From contig NTKF01000011.1 in assembly GCA_002457295.1 (NCBI GenBank), positions 1-35,456 of the forward strand: 35,456 bases of DNA, read 5' to 3'. This document shows positions 19,869 to 28,422 of this stretch, one piece after another. Under the pieces are notes generated by a model that was given only the letters and a program-made list of their open reading frames with translations, ran no database searches and was not told the origin of the DNA. Numbering within the stretch: position 1 is the first letter of the stretch; each line of letters opens with the position of its first letter. A program made the position numbers and the translations under genes. The stretch is from Flavobacteriales bacterium MED-G22 (GTDB taxonomy: Bacteria > Bacteroidota > Bacteroidia > Flavobacteriales > Flavobacteriaceae).

Positions 19869-21134
19869 ATGAGTGATAAAATAACTATAATTTCTGGAGA
19901 TGATTCTTATGAATTTCCAGTTATAAAAGGTTCGGAAAATGAGAAAGCCATTGATATAAAGACACTTCGAGCCAAAACAGGAATGATTACTTATGACCCT
20001 GGATACAAAAATACTGGGTCTTGTCAAAGTGGCATCACTTATTTGGATGGAGAAAAAGGAATCCTACGCTATCGGGGGTATGCTATAGAAGACCTAACAG
20101 AAAATAAGAGTTTTCTTGAAGTTGCTTATTTATTGATTTTTGGAGAGCTACCCTCTACTACAGAATTGGAAAAATTTCATAATGAAATAAAAGAAGAATC
20201 TTTAGTTGACGAAGATCTAAAGACCATATTAAAGAGTTTTCCTAAAGCTGCCCATCCTATGGGTATTTTAGCCTCTCTTACTTCGGCTTTGACGGCATTT
20301 AATCCTTTGTCAGTTGATATTTCATCTGAAAAAGACATGCGAGAAGCAATTGTTATGTTATTGGCAAAATTTCCCATATTAGCATCATGGACGCAAAGAA
20401 AAGTGAAAGGTTTACCTTTAAATTATGCAAACACCACCCTTTCCTATGAAGAAAACATAGCGTTTATGTTTTTTAAACGACCAAACCTAGAATATCATCC
20501 GAGTCCTACAGTAGTGAAAGCTTTAAATCAACTGTTAATTCTTCACGCTGATCACGAGCAAAATTGTTCTACCTCAACAGTTAGAATAGTGGGTTCTTCA
20601 CATGCTGGAATATTTGCTTCTGTATCTGCTGGGATATCAGCTCTTTGGGGTCCTTTGCATGGTGGTGCAAATCAAGCTGTATTAGAAATGCTTGAGGCCA
20701 TACAAAAAGATGGGGGCGATACCAAAAAGTATATGGCTAAAGCAAAAGATAAAAATGACCCTTTTAGATTGATGGGTTTTGGCCATCGGGTGTATAAAAA
20801 TTTTGATCCACGAGCCAAAATAATTAAAAAAGCAGCACACGAAGTTTTAGATGAGTTGGGCATTGACGACCCTATCTTAGATGTGGCCAAAGAATTAGAG
20901 AAAGAAGCGCTAAAAGATTCCTATTTCAATGAACGAAAACTTTACCCTAATGTCGATTTTTATTCAGGAATTATTTATCGAGCTTTAGGCATTCCTACAG
21001 AAATGTTTACTGTGCTTTTTGCCTTAGGGAGGCTACCAGGGTGGATTGCTCAGTGGTTGGAAATGCGAAGAAATAATGAGCCAATTGGAAGGCCTAGACA
21101 AATCTATTCAGGTGAAAACGTTCGCTCTTCTTAA
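19869..21134 (+). CDS. gltA: Citrate synthase
   Basis: Citrate synthase condenses acetyl-CoA with oxaloacetate, the entry step of the TCA cycle. The 421-aa length fits the hexameric bacterial (type II) form. Conserved sites include HADHEQNCSTSTVR (substrate histidine), GPLHGGANQAVLEML, GFGHRVYKNFDPRAK (second histidine and anion-binding arginine) and NVDFYSGI carrying the catalytic aspartate. The TAA stop is part of a TTAA shared with the stop of the convergent gene. Confidence 0.96.
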   Translation: MSDKITIISGDDSYEFPVIKGSENEKAIDIKTLRAKTGMITYDPGYKNTGSCQSGITYLDGEKGILRYRGYAIEDLTENKSFLEVAYLLIFGELPSTTELEKFHNEIKEESLVDEDLKTILKSFPKAAHPMGILASLTSALTAFNPLSVDISSEKDMREAIVMLLAKFPILASWTQRKVKGLPLNYANTTLSYEENIAFMFFKRPNLEYHPSPTVVKALNQLLILHADHEQNCSTSTVRIVGSSHAGIFASVSAGISALWGPLHGGANQAVLEMLEAIQKDGGDTKKYMAKAKDKNDPFRLMGFGHRVYKNFDPRAKIIKKAAHEVLDELGIDDPILDVAKELEKEALKDSYFNERKLYPNVDFYSGIIYRALGIPTEMFTVLFALGRLPGWIAQWLEMRRNNEPIGRPRQIYSGENVRSS

Positions 21135-21556
21135 AGTAAGTCTATACTTGGTGGGGTTGATCGTATTTTTTCATCCATCACTTTTTTAAAAAATCTTTTG
21201 GCTTCTTTACTCGAAGCTTGCATTCGAACAAAATAGTGGTCTTTAAAAAGTGTTATTTCACTTGCCTTTTCTTTGTAAACGGTTAATTTAAAATAGGGTA
21301 TAATTAGCCCGTAAGTTTCCAAAAGACTTCTAAATCGAATAATAATTCCTTTAGGTCTCAATTCCACATTACAATTATTAATGTTGTTGTCTAAAACCAA
21401 AAGGTTATGAATCTCTAAAGATGTTTTGGTCATTAATAATTTTCCAGATCCAATCCCTTTCAGTTGAAGTCTTTGCTTGAGTGAAAAGGGCTTTCCAACC
21501 GCTTCATTAATTTTCTCTGTAAGTACAGGTTCGTTATATGAAATATTAAGTAACAT
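21131..21556 (-). CDS. Conserved-looking hypothetical protein (141 aa)
   Basis: I do not recognise this gene. The 141-aa product has no signal peptide or membrane segment. A central region of alternating hydrophobic and charged residues (about 40-110, including RFRSLLETYGLIIPYFKL and HYFVRMQAS) suggests a beta-rich domain, and the basic C-terminus (EAKRFFKKVMDEKIR) looks like a helix. That strand-rich core plus a final helix resembles a PH-like layout, but this is only an impression. It is convergent with gltA, with the two stops overlapping by 4 bp, and divergent from argS. Coding is supported by length and tight packing. Confidence 0.75.
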   Translation of the reverse strand: MLLNISYNEPVLTEKINEAVGKPFSLKQRLQLKGIGSGKLLMTKTSLEIHNLLVLDNNINNCNVELRPKGIIIRFRSLLETYGLIIPYFKLTVYKEKASEITLFKDHYFVRMQASSKEAKRFFKKVMDEKIRSTPPSIDLL

Positions 21557-21608
21557 TGAAGTAAAGATAAGCCATGACCAAATGGTATCATAATCAAAGC
21601 ATAATATT

Positions 21609-21616
21609 TATATTTG
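21609..21616 (+). promoter_or_regulatory. Probable -7 element of the argS promoter
   Basis: TATATTTG matches the Bacteroidota -7 consensus TAnnTTTG exactly. The start of transcription would fall near 21621-21623, leaving a leader of about 7-9 nt before the argS ATG at 21630. No clear TTTG -33 box lies at the usual distance, so the call rests on the -7 element and its position in a 73-bp divergent gap. Confidence 0.55.
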
Positions 21617-21629
21617 CGCAAAATCAGAG

Positions 21630-23408
21630 ATGAGCATTTATCATTCCATTGAGCAAGTTATAGCTTCTTATTTCAAAGTTGAATTTTCAATAGTGCTGAA
21701 TGAAGTATCCTTACAGCAAACTAAGAAAGAATTTAGTGGAGACCTCACATTCGTTTTATTTCCCTATTTGAAAAAAGCTCAAAAATCTCCTCAAGAACTA
21801 GGGACTTCATTAGGCTCTTTTTTGGTAGATAACACCGAAGAAATTGTTACATTCAACATTGTAAAAGGGTTTTTAAACTTAACTCTTTCTGATGTTTTTT
21901 ACTTCAACCATTTTAATGACCTCTTTGCCACTAAGAATTATGGAATAAAAGAGCCAACTGCAAATGCACCAACTGTCCTTGTTGAATATTCATCACCCAA
22001 TACAAATAAACCCTTACACCTTGGTCATATTAGAAATAATCTCTTAGGGCATGCGGTAGCAAATATTTTAGCCGCTAATGGGAAAAATGTAATAAGAGCT
22101 CAAATTATCAATGATAGAGGTATTCATATCTGTAAATCAATGGTTGCCTGGAAACGATATGGCAAAAATGAAACTCCCGAAACAAATGCAATTAAAGGCG
22201 ACCAATTGGTTGGATCTTATTATGTCAAATTTGATCAAGTCTATAAAGAAGAGGTCAAGGGATTAATAACTAGCGGTTATTCTGAAGAAGAAGCACTACA
22301 AAAAGCGCCAATCATGCTTGAGGCTAAAAGCCTCTTGCAATTATGGGAAGCTGGTGACCCAGAAACCCATATACTGTGGAAACAAATGAACCAATGGGTA
22401 TATGACGGTTTTGAAATTACCTATAAAAATTTGGGAGTTTTTTTTGATCGTCTTTATTATGAAAGCCAAACCTATTTATTAGGTAAAGAAATTATAGAGG
22501 AAGGTTTATCTGAAAAATTATTTTATAAAAAAGAAGATGGTTCTGTGTGGGTTGATTTGACTGATGAGGGGATGGATGAAAAACTTCTTTTAAGAGCTGA
22601 TGGAACTTCAGTATATATCACTCAAGATTTAGGTACTGCCAATCAAAGGTTTGCAGATTTCCCTTCTCTTTCTGGTATGGTTTATACGGTTGGAAACGAA
22701 CAAGACTATCATTTCAAAGTCTTGTTTTCAATATTTAAAAAATTAGGATATTCCTGGGCAGACTCCCTTTATCATTTGAGCTACGGTATGGTTGATTTGC
22801 CAAGTGGAAAAATGAAAAGTAGGGAGGGGACTGTTGTTGATGCAGACGACCTGATCGAACAAATGAGAAAAACAGCCCAAGAGATTTCTGAAGAAATGGG
22901 TAAATTAGACGGGCTTTCATTTAGCGAGAAACAAACTCTTTATCAAACCATTGGATTAGGAGCTTTGAAGTATTATATATTAAAAGTTGATCCTAAAAAA
23001 AGAATTTTGTTTGACCCTAAAGAATCTGTTGACTTCAATGGAAACACAGGTCCTTTTATACAATACACTCACGCTCGAATTAAAACTTTGTTGGGCAAGG
23101 AAACTGAAAGAATAGTTTCGTTTTCTTCAAATTTTCATCTTGAATTGATTGAAAAATTTATTTTAAAACAGTTATTTATCTTTCCAGAGATTATTTTGCA
23201 GGCAGGCCAAATACAAAGTCCAGCTTTAGTTGCAAATTATGTTTATGACTTAGTTAAAGCATTTAACACTTTTTATCAAAATGTTCCAGTATTATCAGTA
23301 AAGAATGCTGATCAAAAAGAATTTAGAATGAGGCTTAGTGAGAAAGTAGCTGAAGTCATCGCTAATGCTTGTTCTCTTTTGGGGATTGAAGTGCCAAACA
23401 GAATGTAA
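21630..23408 (+). CDS. argS: Arginyl-tRNA synthetase
   Basis: ArgRS charges tRNA-Arg, and unlike most synthetases needs the tRNA to activate its amino acid. The 592-aa protein shows the N-terminal tRNA-recognition domain (about 1-110), the class I HIGH-type site PLHLGHIRNN (128-137), the KMSKS-like GKMKSREGTVV, and a DALR anticodon-binding domain at the C-terminus starting near YTHARIKTLLGK. It is monocistronic, with its own -7 element upstream and a bidirectional hairpin terminator downstream. Confidence 0.96.
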   Translation: MSIYHSIEQVIASYFKVEFSIVLNEVSLQQTKKEFSGDLTFVLFPYLKKAQKSPQELGTSLGSFLVDNTEEIVTFNIVKGFLNLTLSDVFYFNHFNDLFATKNYGIKEPTANAPTVLVEYSSPNTNKPLHLGHIRNNLLGHAVANILAANGKNVIRAQIINDRGIHICKSMVAWKRYGKNETPETNAIKGDQLVGSYYVKFDQVYKEEVKGLITSGYSEEEALQKAPIMLEAKSLLQLWEAGDPETHILWKQMNQWVYDGFEITYKNLGVFFDRLYYESQTYLLGKEIIEEGLSEKLFYKKEDGSVWVDLTDEGMDEKLLLRADGTSVYITQDLGTANQRFADFPSLSGMVYTVGNEQDYHFKVLFSIFKKLGYSWADSLYHLSYGMVDLPSGKMKSREGTVVDADDLIEQMRKTAQEISEEMGKLDGLSFSEKQTLYQTIGLGALKYYILKVDPKKRILFDPKESVDFNGNTGPFIQYTHARIKTLLGKETERIVSFSSNFHLELIEKFILKQLFIFPEIILQAGQIQSPALVANYVYDLVKAFNTFYQNVPVLSVKNADQKEFRMRLSEKVAEVIANACSLLGIEVPNRM

Positions 23409-23411
23409 AAA

Positions 23412-23436
23412 AAAACCGCTCGATTCGAGCGGTTTT
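23412..23436. terminator. Bidirectional terminator between argS and proteorhodopsin
   Basis: AAAACCGCTCGA (23412-23423) and TCGAGCGGTTTT (23425-23436) are perfect reverse complements around one central T; in RNA the tip would open to a loop of about five bases. A-rich sequence on the left and T-rich on the right give a U tract in both directions. It lies 3 bp after the argS stop and 39 bp beyond the proteorhodopsin stop, so it serves both convergent genes. The GC-rich core stands out in this AT-rich window. Confidence 0.9.
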
Positions 23437-23475
23437 CTTCTTCTTTTCATAGAAATTTTTTCCCATTTAAGAGAA

Positions 23476-24201
23476 TTATTTGGATTGTACAGCAAGGTTA
23501 TAAACAACCAAACCAAATCCAATTTTGTTAATCGCGTCACCGATGTTATAAACAACATCCATTTCAAGACCACCAAAAATTCCGCTGTACCAACCTTCTG
23601 TTCCAGCCATATAACCAATAGGATAGATTGCCCAACCTACAAGTACAAACCAGAAGAGAGTATTGTGTGCCTTTTGAACAGCACCACCTGCTGCTTCAGC
23701 AAGTTTAGCAGCACCACCGAATTTAATTTCATAAACTATTGCGAAATAAGCAATACCTGAAAGTAGACCCCAGATAGCTGGGCCAGAGCCAGTGTTGTAA
23801 ACTACTTCACCGAAATAACCAGTTACTAACATTACTACAGAATAGAAAATCATTTTCCATAATAAAGATTTAGTAGCCCCAGCTGCTTTTAGAATTAAAT
23901 AAAATTCTACACACATTAATGGAACGGTTAAAATCCAATCTACATAACGGAAAAATGTGGGTGACTCCATATTAGTGGCCCAATAGTCACGCATGTAGTA
24001 GTAGTGAACAGCTGCAATGAAAGTGATCAGCCCTGACACCAAAATAGAGGTTCTCCATTTGTTGTCAAATGTGTTCATTGAAAGGAAAAAGAACGCTGAT
24101 GCAGCCATCATTGCCATTGTTCCAACAAAGAACGTAAAACCTACATAATCGCCTGTATCCATCTTAGGAGCTACAGTCAATAAGCTTAAAAAGTTTTGCA
24201 T
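23476..24201 (-). CDS. Proteorhodopsin, light-driven proton pump
   Basis: A 241-aa seven-helix retinal protein that pumps protons out of the cell on light absorption. Pump residues are all present: Arg85, the acceptor Asp88 (RYVDWILTVP), Thr92, the donor Glu99 and the retinal Schiff-base lysine Lys226 (GDAINKIGFG) with Asp222. His66 corresponds to the histidine that pairs with the acceptor. The motif is therefore DTE, the outward proton pump class, not the sodium (NDQ) or chloride (NTQ) pumps. The spectral-tuning site, equivalent to position 105, is Met96, expected to give green absorption as in other flavobacterial forms. It is divergent from blh. Confidence 0.97.
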   Translation of the reverse strand: MQNFLSLLTVAPKMDTGDYVGFTFFVGTMAMMAASAFFFLSMNTFDNKWRTSILVSGLITFIAAVHYYYMRDYWATNMESPTFFRYVDWILTVPLMCVEFYLILKAAGATKSLLWKMIFYSVVMLVTGYFGEVVYNTGSGPAIWGLLSGIAYFAIVYEIKFGGAAKLAEAAGGAVQKAHNTLFWFVLVGWAIYPIGYMAGTEGWYSGIFGGLEMDVVYNIGDAINKIGFGLVVYNLAVQSK

Positions 24202-24303
24202 AATAAATCAATTATTTGTTTTTGTTTAGGTAAATTTAGAAAAAATTAAACTCTTTTGACATAAATTATAAAAAAAAATAAAACAAAAAACCTAACTATC
24301 ACA
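24202..24303. promoter_or_regulatory. Divergent control region between proteorhodopsin and blh
   Basis: This 102-bp gap must hold the promoters of both divergent genes. It is extremely A/T-rich with several A tracts (for example around 24270-24290). No exact TAnnTTTG is present on either strand. The nearest on the minus strand is TAGGTTTT (complement of 24287-24294, 7 of 8), which would give the rhodopsin mRNA a leader of roughly 80 nt. Assignment of elements is uncertain. Confidence 0.35.
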
Positions 24304-25179
24304 TTGTCAATATTTAAACTTTACAGATTTGGTTTTATTTGTACATTTTTTATGCTTTTGTTTACCTTTTTGGTGTCCGAAAAGCTTCAAGATGTTATTG
24401 GAATGATTTTGATTCTATGCATCGGTATATTGCACGGTGCAAATGATCTAAAAATCATACAGAAATTTGGTAAAACAAAACCAAAAAAAACATTTGCTTA
24501 CTTCGTTCTATATATAGGAGTGGTTTTTTTTGGGGGCCTTCTTTTTTATAGTTACCCGCAAGCAGCACTTCCATTGTTCGTTTTGGTAAGTGCTTTTCAT
24601 TTTGGAGAACAACACTGGGAAACACGATCACCTACTATTCTATATCGCTCTTTTTTCTTTCTGCTTTATGGAATTTTTATTTTTTCTCTCTTGTTTTACA
24701 TACAAGCAGAAACAAGTGCTCAAATAATTGAACAAATTGTTGGAATTGCTGTCCCAACAGAAGTTTGGATTTATAGCACTGCACTCAGTGGGTTGACGGT
24801 GTTATTACTTTTAATTTTATCTAAACTAAACCGTAAATTTATAGTTTGGGAACTTGTTCACAGTGGATTATTATTCTTGGTGTTCTTTAAAGGCACGCTA
24901 ATCCTAGCTTTTGCAACCTATTTCGTGTTTTGGCATAGTTTGCCCTCTCTTCGTTCTCAAATCCAATATTTATATGATTCAAATACTAGGGAGGCTTGGA
25001 TACAATATATCAAATCCGGTTTATTATATTGGCTTTTGGCCCTCACCAGTCTTGTTATTGCCTATCAGTTTATTGATTTGTCGAAAACTTATTTTTTATC
25101 TCTTTTTTTTATATTCCTAGCGGCAATAACTTTTCCTCATGCCCTTGTAATGGAACTTATGTTTCGTAAGAAAGAATAA
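24304..25179 (+). CDS. blh: Beta-carotene 15,15'-dioxygenase, Brp/Blh family
   Basis: Blh cleaves beta-carotene to two retinal molecules, the chromophore of the adjacent rhodopsin. The protein is a multi-pass membrane protein with the histidines expected to bind iron in GILHGANDLK (His44), AFHFGEQHW (His99, His104), FVFWHSLPS (His211) and FPHALVMEL (His279). The reading uses a TTG at 24304 (291 aa), which keeps the full first membrane helix; an in-frame ATG at 24352 would shorten it by 16 residues. No carotenoid synthesis genes are in the window, so beta-carotene must come from elsewhere in the genome. Confidence 0.92.
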   Translation: MSIFKLYRFGFICTFFMLLFTFLVSEKLQDVIGMILILCIGILHGANDLKIIQKFGKTKPKKTFAYFVLYIGVVFFGGLLFYSYPQAALPLFVLVSAFHFGEQHWETRSPTILYRSFFFLLYGIFIFSLLFYIQAETSAQIIEQIVGIAVPTEVWIYSTALSGLTVLLLLILSKLNRKFIVWELVHSGLLFLVFFKGTLILAFATYFVFWHSLPSLRSQIQYLYDSNTREAWIQYIKSGLLYWLLALTSLVIAYQFIDLSKTYFLSLFFIFLAAITFPHALVMELMFRKKE

Positions 25180-25195
25180 ATATGATGTCTTTCCC

Positions 25196-25203
25196 TATTT
25201 TTG
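25196..25203 (+). promoter_or_regulatory. Probable -7 element of the ffh promoter
   Basis: TATTTTTG fits TAnnTTTG exactly, 27 bp before the ffh ATG, predicting a leader of about 20 nt. The surrounding gap after blh is only 51 bp and a matching -33 box is not evident. Read-through from blh is the alternative. Confidence 0.4.
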
Positions 25204-25230
25204 TTGCTCTAAAACAATTCACTTATAATC

Positions 25231-26562
25231 ATGTTCGATAATTTAAGTTTAAAGCTAGATAAAGCCTTTCAAGTATTAAAAGGCCACGGAAAAATTACTG
25301 AAATTAATGTGGCCGAAACACTAAAGGAAGTTCGTAGAGCCCTTTTAGACGCTGACGTTAACTATAAAATAGCCAAAGAGTTTACTGTAAAAGTTAAAGA
25401 AAAAGCCCTTGGTCAAAAAGTGTTGACAAGCTTGCAGCCTGGACAATTACTGGTAAAGATTGTTAAAGATGAACTAACCACACTTATGGGTTCTGAAACC
25501 GCTGAAATTGAGCTTTCAGGCAAACCATCTGTCATTTTAATGTCAGGTCTTCAGGGGTCTGGTAAAACAACATTTAGTGGAAAGCTTGCACATTATCTTA
25601 AAAACAAAAAAGCCAAAAACCCACTTTTAGTGGCTTGTGATGTGTATCGTCCTGCAGCCATTGACCAGTTAGGAGTGGTTGCAGAACAGGTGGGAGTGCT
25701 ACATTATGAAAATAGAGAAGAACAAAATCCCGTAAAAATTGCTCAAGAGGCTCTAAGCCAAGCCAAAAAAGACAATAATGATGTCGTTATTATTGACACA
25801 GCTGGTCGCCTAGCTGTAGATACTGTTTTGATGGATGAAATTGCTGCTATTCATAAAGCAGTTAGTCCTTCTGAAACGTTATTTGTGGTGGACGCAATGA
25901 CAGGGCAAGATGCTGTGAATACAGCAAAAGCATTCAATGATATATTAAATTTTGATGGTGTTGTGCTCACTAAATTAGATGGTGACACCCGTGGTGGTGC
26001 CGCACTCTCTATACGGTCTGTTGTCGACAAGCCTATTAAGTTCATCGGAACAGGAGAAAAAATGGAGGCCCTCGATCTTTTTCATCCTGATCGTATGGCT
26101 GATCGGATTTTAGGGATGGGTGATGTGGTGTCTCTAGTTGAACGTGCTCAAGAACAGTTTGATCAAGAAGAGGCAAGGAAATTGACAAAGAAGCTAGCCA
26201 AAAATCAATTTGGTTATGACGATTTCCTTTCTCAAATTCAGCAGATCAAAAAAATGGGAAACATGAAAGATTTGATGGGAATGATTCCCGGTGCAGGAAA
26301 AATGCTCAAGAATGTTGATATAGAAGATGATGCTTTTAAAAATATTGAAGTTATCATTAGTTCCATGACCCCAAAAGAAAGAGCACAGCCAAAATTGCTC
26401 AACCATAGTCGTAAAATGAGAATAGCCCAAGGATCCGGTAGAGGTATGGAAGAAGTCAATCAGTTAATTAAACAATTCGGGCAAATGAGTAAAATGATGA
26501 AAATGATGCAAGGCGGAAAGGGCAAACAAATGATGCAACAATTTCAACAAGGATTAAAGTAA
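25231..26562 (+). CDS. ffh: Signal recognition particle protein Ffh
   Basis: Ffh binds signal sequences emerging from the ribosome and, with FtsY and the SRP RNA, delivers them to SecYEG. The 443-aa protein has the N domain (1-95), a GTPase domain with GLQGSGKTT (106-114), DTAGR and TKLDGDTRGG, and a methionine-rich M domain (about 300-443, with many KMM repeats near the end). The helical SGSGRG-like RNA-binding signature appears as AQGSGRGMEEVNQL. It is followed after 6 bp by folD. Confidence 0.97.
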   Translation: MFDNLSLKLDKAFQVLKGHGKITEINVAETLKEVRRALLDADVNYKIAKEFTVKVKEKALGQKVLTSLQPGQLLVKIVKDELTTLMGSETAEIELSGKPSVILMSGLQGSGKTTFSGKLAHYLKNKKAKNPLLVACDVYRPAAIDQLGVVAEQVGVLHYENREEQNPVKIAQEALSQAKKDNNDVVIIDTAGRLAVDTVLMDEIAAIHKAVSPSETLFVVDAMTGQDAVNTAKAFNDILNFDGVVLTKLDGDTRGGAALSIRSVVDKPIKFIGTGEKMEALDLFHPDRMADRILGMGDVVSLVERAQEQFDQEEARKLTKKLAKNQFGYDDFLSQIQQIKKMGNMKDLMGMIPGAGKMLKNVDIEDDAFKNIEVIISSMTPKERAQPKLLNHSRKMRIAQGSGRGMEEVNQLIKQFGQMSKMMKMMQGGKGKQMMQQFQQGLK

Positions 26563-26568
26563 ACGTAA

Positions 26569-27444
26569 ATGACAGTATTAGACGGAAAAAAAACAGCCTC
26601 AACAATAAAAGATGAAATTAAACGTGCCGTAGATGATTTAAAATTGGCTGGCAAAAGAGTACCTCACTTAGCTGCTGTTTTAGTGGGCAATGATGGGGCT
26701 AGTTTAACTTATGTAGGTAGTAAAGTGCGTTCTTGTGAATATGTAGGTTTTGAATCAACCCTAATCAGACTGGAAGAAACTATTTCAGAAGACCACCTAT
26801 TGAAGGAAATTAACCAACTTAATGAGAATGAAACAATTGATGGATATATCGTACAACTTCCTCTACCAAAACATATAGATGAACAAAAAATCTTATTATC
26901 CGTAGATCCTCAAAAAGACGTAGATGGCTTTCATCCAACAAATTTTGGAAGGATGGCTCTTGAAATGGATGCATTTATACCAGCTACCCCCTTTGGAATA
27001 TTGCAATTATTGGAGCGATATAAAATTTCAACTTCAGGAAAGCATTGTGTTGTTGTGGGCAGAAGTCATATTGTGGGTAGGCCGATCAGTATTTTGATGA
27101 GCCAAAAGGGTCCTGTTGGCAATGCTACCGTAACTCTTGCACACAGTCGAACAGAAGACCTCTCCTCGTTAACAAAAAGTGCAGATATTATAGTGATGGC
27201 ACTAGGAATTCCTGAGTTTTTGACAGCATCAATGGTTAAAAAAGGAGCCGTAATTATTGATGTTGGAATTACAAGAGTTCCTGATTCAAGTCACCCCAAA
27301 GGATATGTCATAAAGGGTGATGTAGCTTATGATGATGTGGCACAAAAAGCAAGTGCTATGACACCCGTACCAGGAGGGGTTGGACCTATGACTATTGCTA
27401 TGTTATTGCAAAATACTTTTTTAGCTCGCCAAAGAAGAAGCTAA
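26569..27444 (+). CDS. folD: Bifunctional methylenetetrahydrofolate dehydrogenase/cyclohydrolase
   Basis: FolD converts 5,10-methylene-THF to 10-formyl-THF in two steps, feeding purine and initiator-tRNA formylation. The 291-aa product shows the catalytic Tyr48 and Lys52 (TYVGSKVRSCEYVGF), DGYIVQLPLPKHID, the NADP-site sequence VVGRSHIVGRP, and the signature PVPGGVGPMT. It is probably co-transcribed with ffh (6-bp gap). Its stop overlaps by 4 bp (CTAA) with the stop of the convergent gene. Confidence 0.96.
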   Translation: MTVLDGKKTASTIKDEIKRAVDDLKLAGKRVPHLAAVLVGNDGASLTYVGSKVRSCEYVGFESTLIRLEETISEDHLLKEINQLNENETIDGYIVQLPLPKHIDEQKILLSVDPQKDVDGFHPTNFGRMALEMDAFIPATPFGILQLLERYKISTSGKHCVVVGRSHIVGRPISILMSQKGPVGNATVTLAHSRTEDLSSLTKSADIIVMALGIPEFLTASMVKKGAVIIDVGITRVPDSSHPKGYVIKGDVAYDDVAQKASAMTPVPGGVGPMTIAMLLQNTFLARQRRS

Positions 27445-28313
27445 TGCTGTTTCTCTATGGCTTGATAAATCCGCAGAATTAAAAGGCCAAAAAGTACGCT
27501 TGAAATAATAAGTAAAATATTTGTGAGCCCCGTTGTAGCAAAAGACAATCGAATTAGAATGGTGCAGATAACGAACCCTGTATTTCTGATTAGTTGACTG
27601 TAGCGCTCAGTATATTGGAGAGAGAGCAATAAAATAAACACATCTGCCAAGATGAGGATAGTAAAAAATTCATTGTAAAAGACAGTATTAACGTCTGAAA
27701 TTATTTGTCCTGAGGAACTATTAACAAATTGTATAGTCCAATCAGACAGGCTATAAATAGACGTTATAATCAATACAGGAAGCAAAATTAAACTCACTCC
27801 CTTTTTTGAACTCACAAATCGTTTTAAACTTTCTTTTACAGGCCCCTTTGGTAGTTTTTCTCTTCTTAGATTAAAGAGATAAATTAGAAAATAGAGAATT
27901 AGAATTCCAACCAAATCATAAATGAGTTGGATATTTGCAGTATTTTCAATCCAATTTACATTGAGATTTATTTTAGGAATATCCCCAAAAATTCTTCTAA
28001 TAATAATTAAAGAAATAATTTCAAATTGTTTGGAAACAGAAGTTGTAAAAGACCTTGGCAAATGAAAAATGAGGAGGTATATTTCATAAACCAAAATAAT
28101 TGAGAAAGGGGTATAAATTGCTGCAATTGGATCTTGAAGAAGTTCTGCGCCAGGCGCAAAAGAAAATAACTCATAGTTATTTCCCAAGATTAAAAAAAGG
28201 TGAACAATAAAACCAATCATGGAAAAAATCAAAGTATATCTTTCAATCGTCTTTTGATTTTTTTCGGCAAATACTCGCTCAAATAAGAAATCTAGTCTTG
28301 AGTATATATTCAT
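27441..28313 (-). CDS. Uncharacterised multi-pass membrane protein (290 aa)
   Basis: I do not recognise a named family. The product has about seven hydrophobic segments, near residues 27-45, 64-86, 128-148, 172-192, 213-233, 245-261 and 262-284. A further amphipathic stretch lies at 97-109 with an arginine pair (IIIRRIFGDI). The short N-terminus is mixed-charge and there is no cleavable signal peptide. The two last helices are nearly continuous. It has its own promoter-like element and is divergent from queE; its TAG stop overlaps folD by 4 bp. Possible transport or sensing roles cannot be judged from sequence alone. Confidence 0.85.
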   Translation of the reverse strand: MNIYSRLDFLFERVFAEKNQKTIERYTLIFSMIGFIVHLFLILGNNYELFSFAPGAELLQDPIAAIYTPFSIILVYEIYLLIFHLPRSFTTSVSKQFEIISLIIIRRIFGDIPKINLNVNWIENTANIQLIYDLVGILILYFLIYLFNLRREKLPKGPVKESLKRFVSSKKGVSLILLPVLIITSIYSLSDWTIQFVNSSSGQIISDVNTVFYNEFFTILILADVFILLLSLQYTERYSQLIRNTGFVICTILIRLSFATTGLTNILLIISSVLFGLLILRIYQAIEKQH

Positions 28314-28374
28314 TTTCTTTTTTTTGGTCGAATGATATCAAAAATATCAACCCGGCCTTTCATAGCATTTTTTG

Positions 28375-28382
28375 CAAAGATA
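28375..28382 (-). promoter_or_regulatory. Probable -7 element for the 290-aa membrane protein
   Basis: On the minus strand this reads TATCTTTG, an exact TAnnTTTG match, 61 bp upstream of the start at 28313. The leader would be about 55 nt and contains a GATAT/ATATC dyad (28335-28349). No -33 box is clear. The same octamer serves the opposite-facing queE. Confidence 0.45.
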
Positions 28383-28414
28383 CAATTTTTAACAGGAAGC
28401 CTTTAATAAAGCAT

Positions 28415-28422
28415 TATCTTTG
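28415..28422 (+). promoter_or_regulatory. Probable -7 element of queE, nearly leaderless
   Basis: TATCTTTG matches the -7 consensus exactly and ends only 5 bp before the queE ATG (28428), so transcription would start at or next to the start codon. A good -33 box is not seen at the normal distance. Confidence 0.45.

Noticed and set aside
23365..23760. 131-codon plus-strand frame antisense to the end of proteorhodopsin
   Set aside because: It spans the argS end, the terminator and the complement of the rhodopsin gene, whose own product is certain.
24911..25120. 69-codon frame within blh in another phase
   Set aside because: Entirely inside blh, which has the full set of family histidines.
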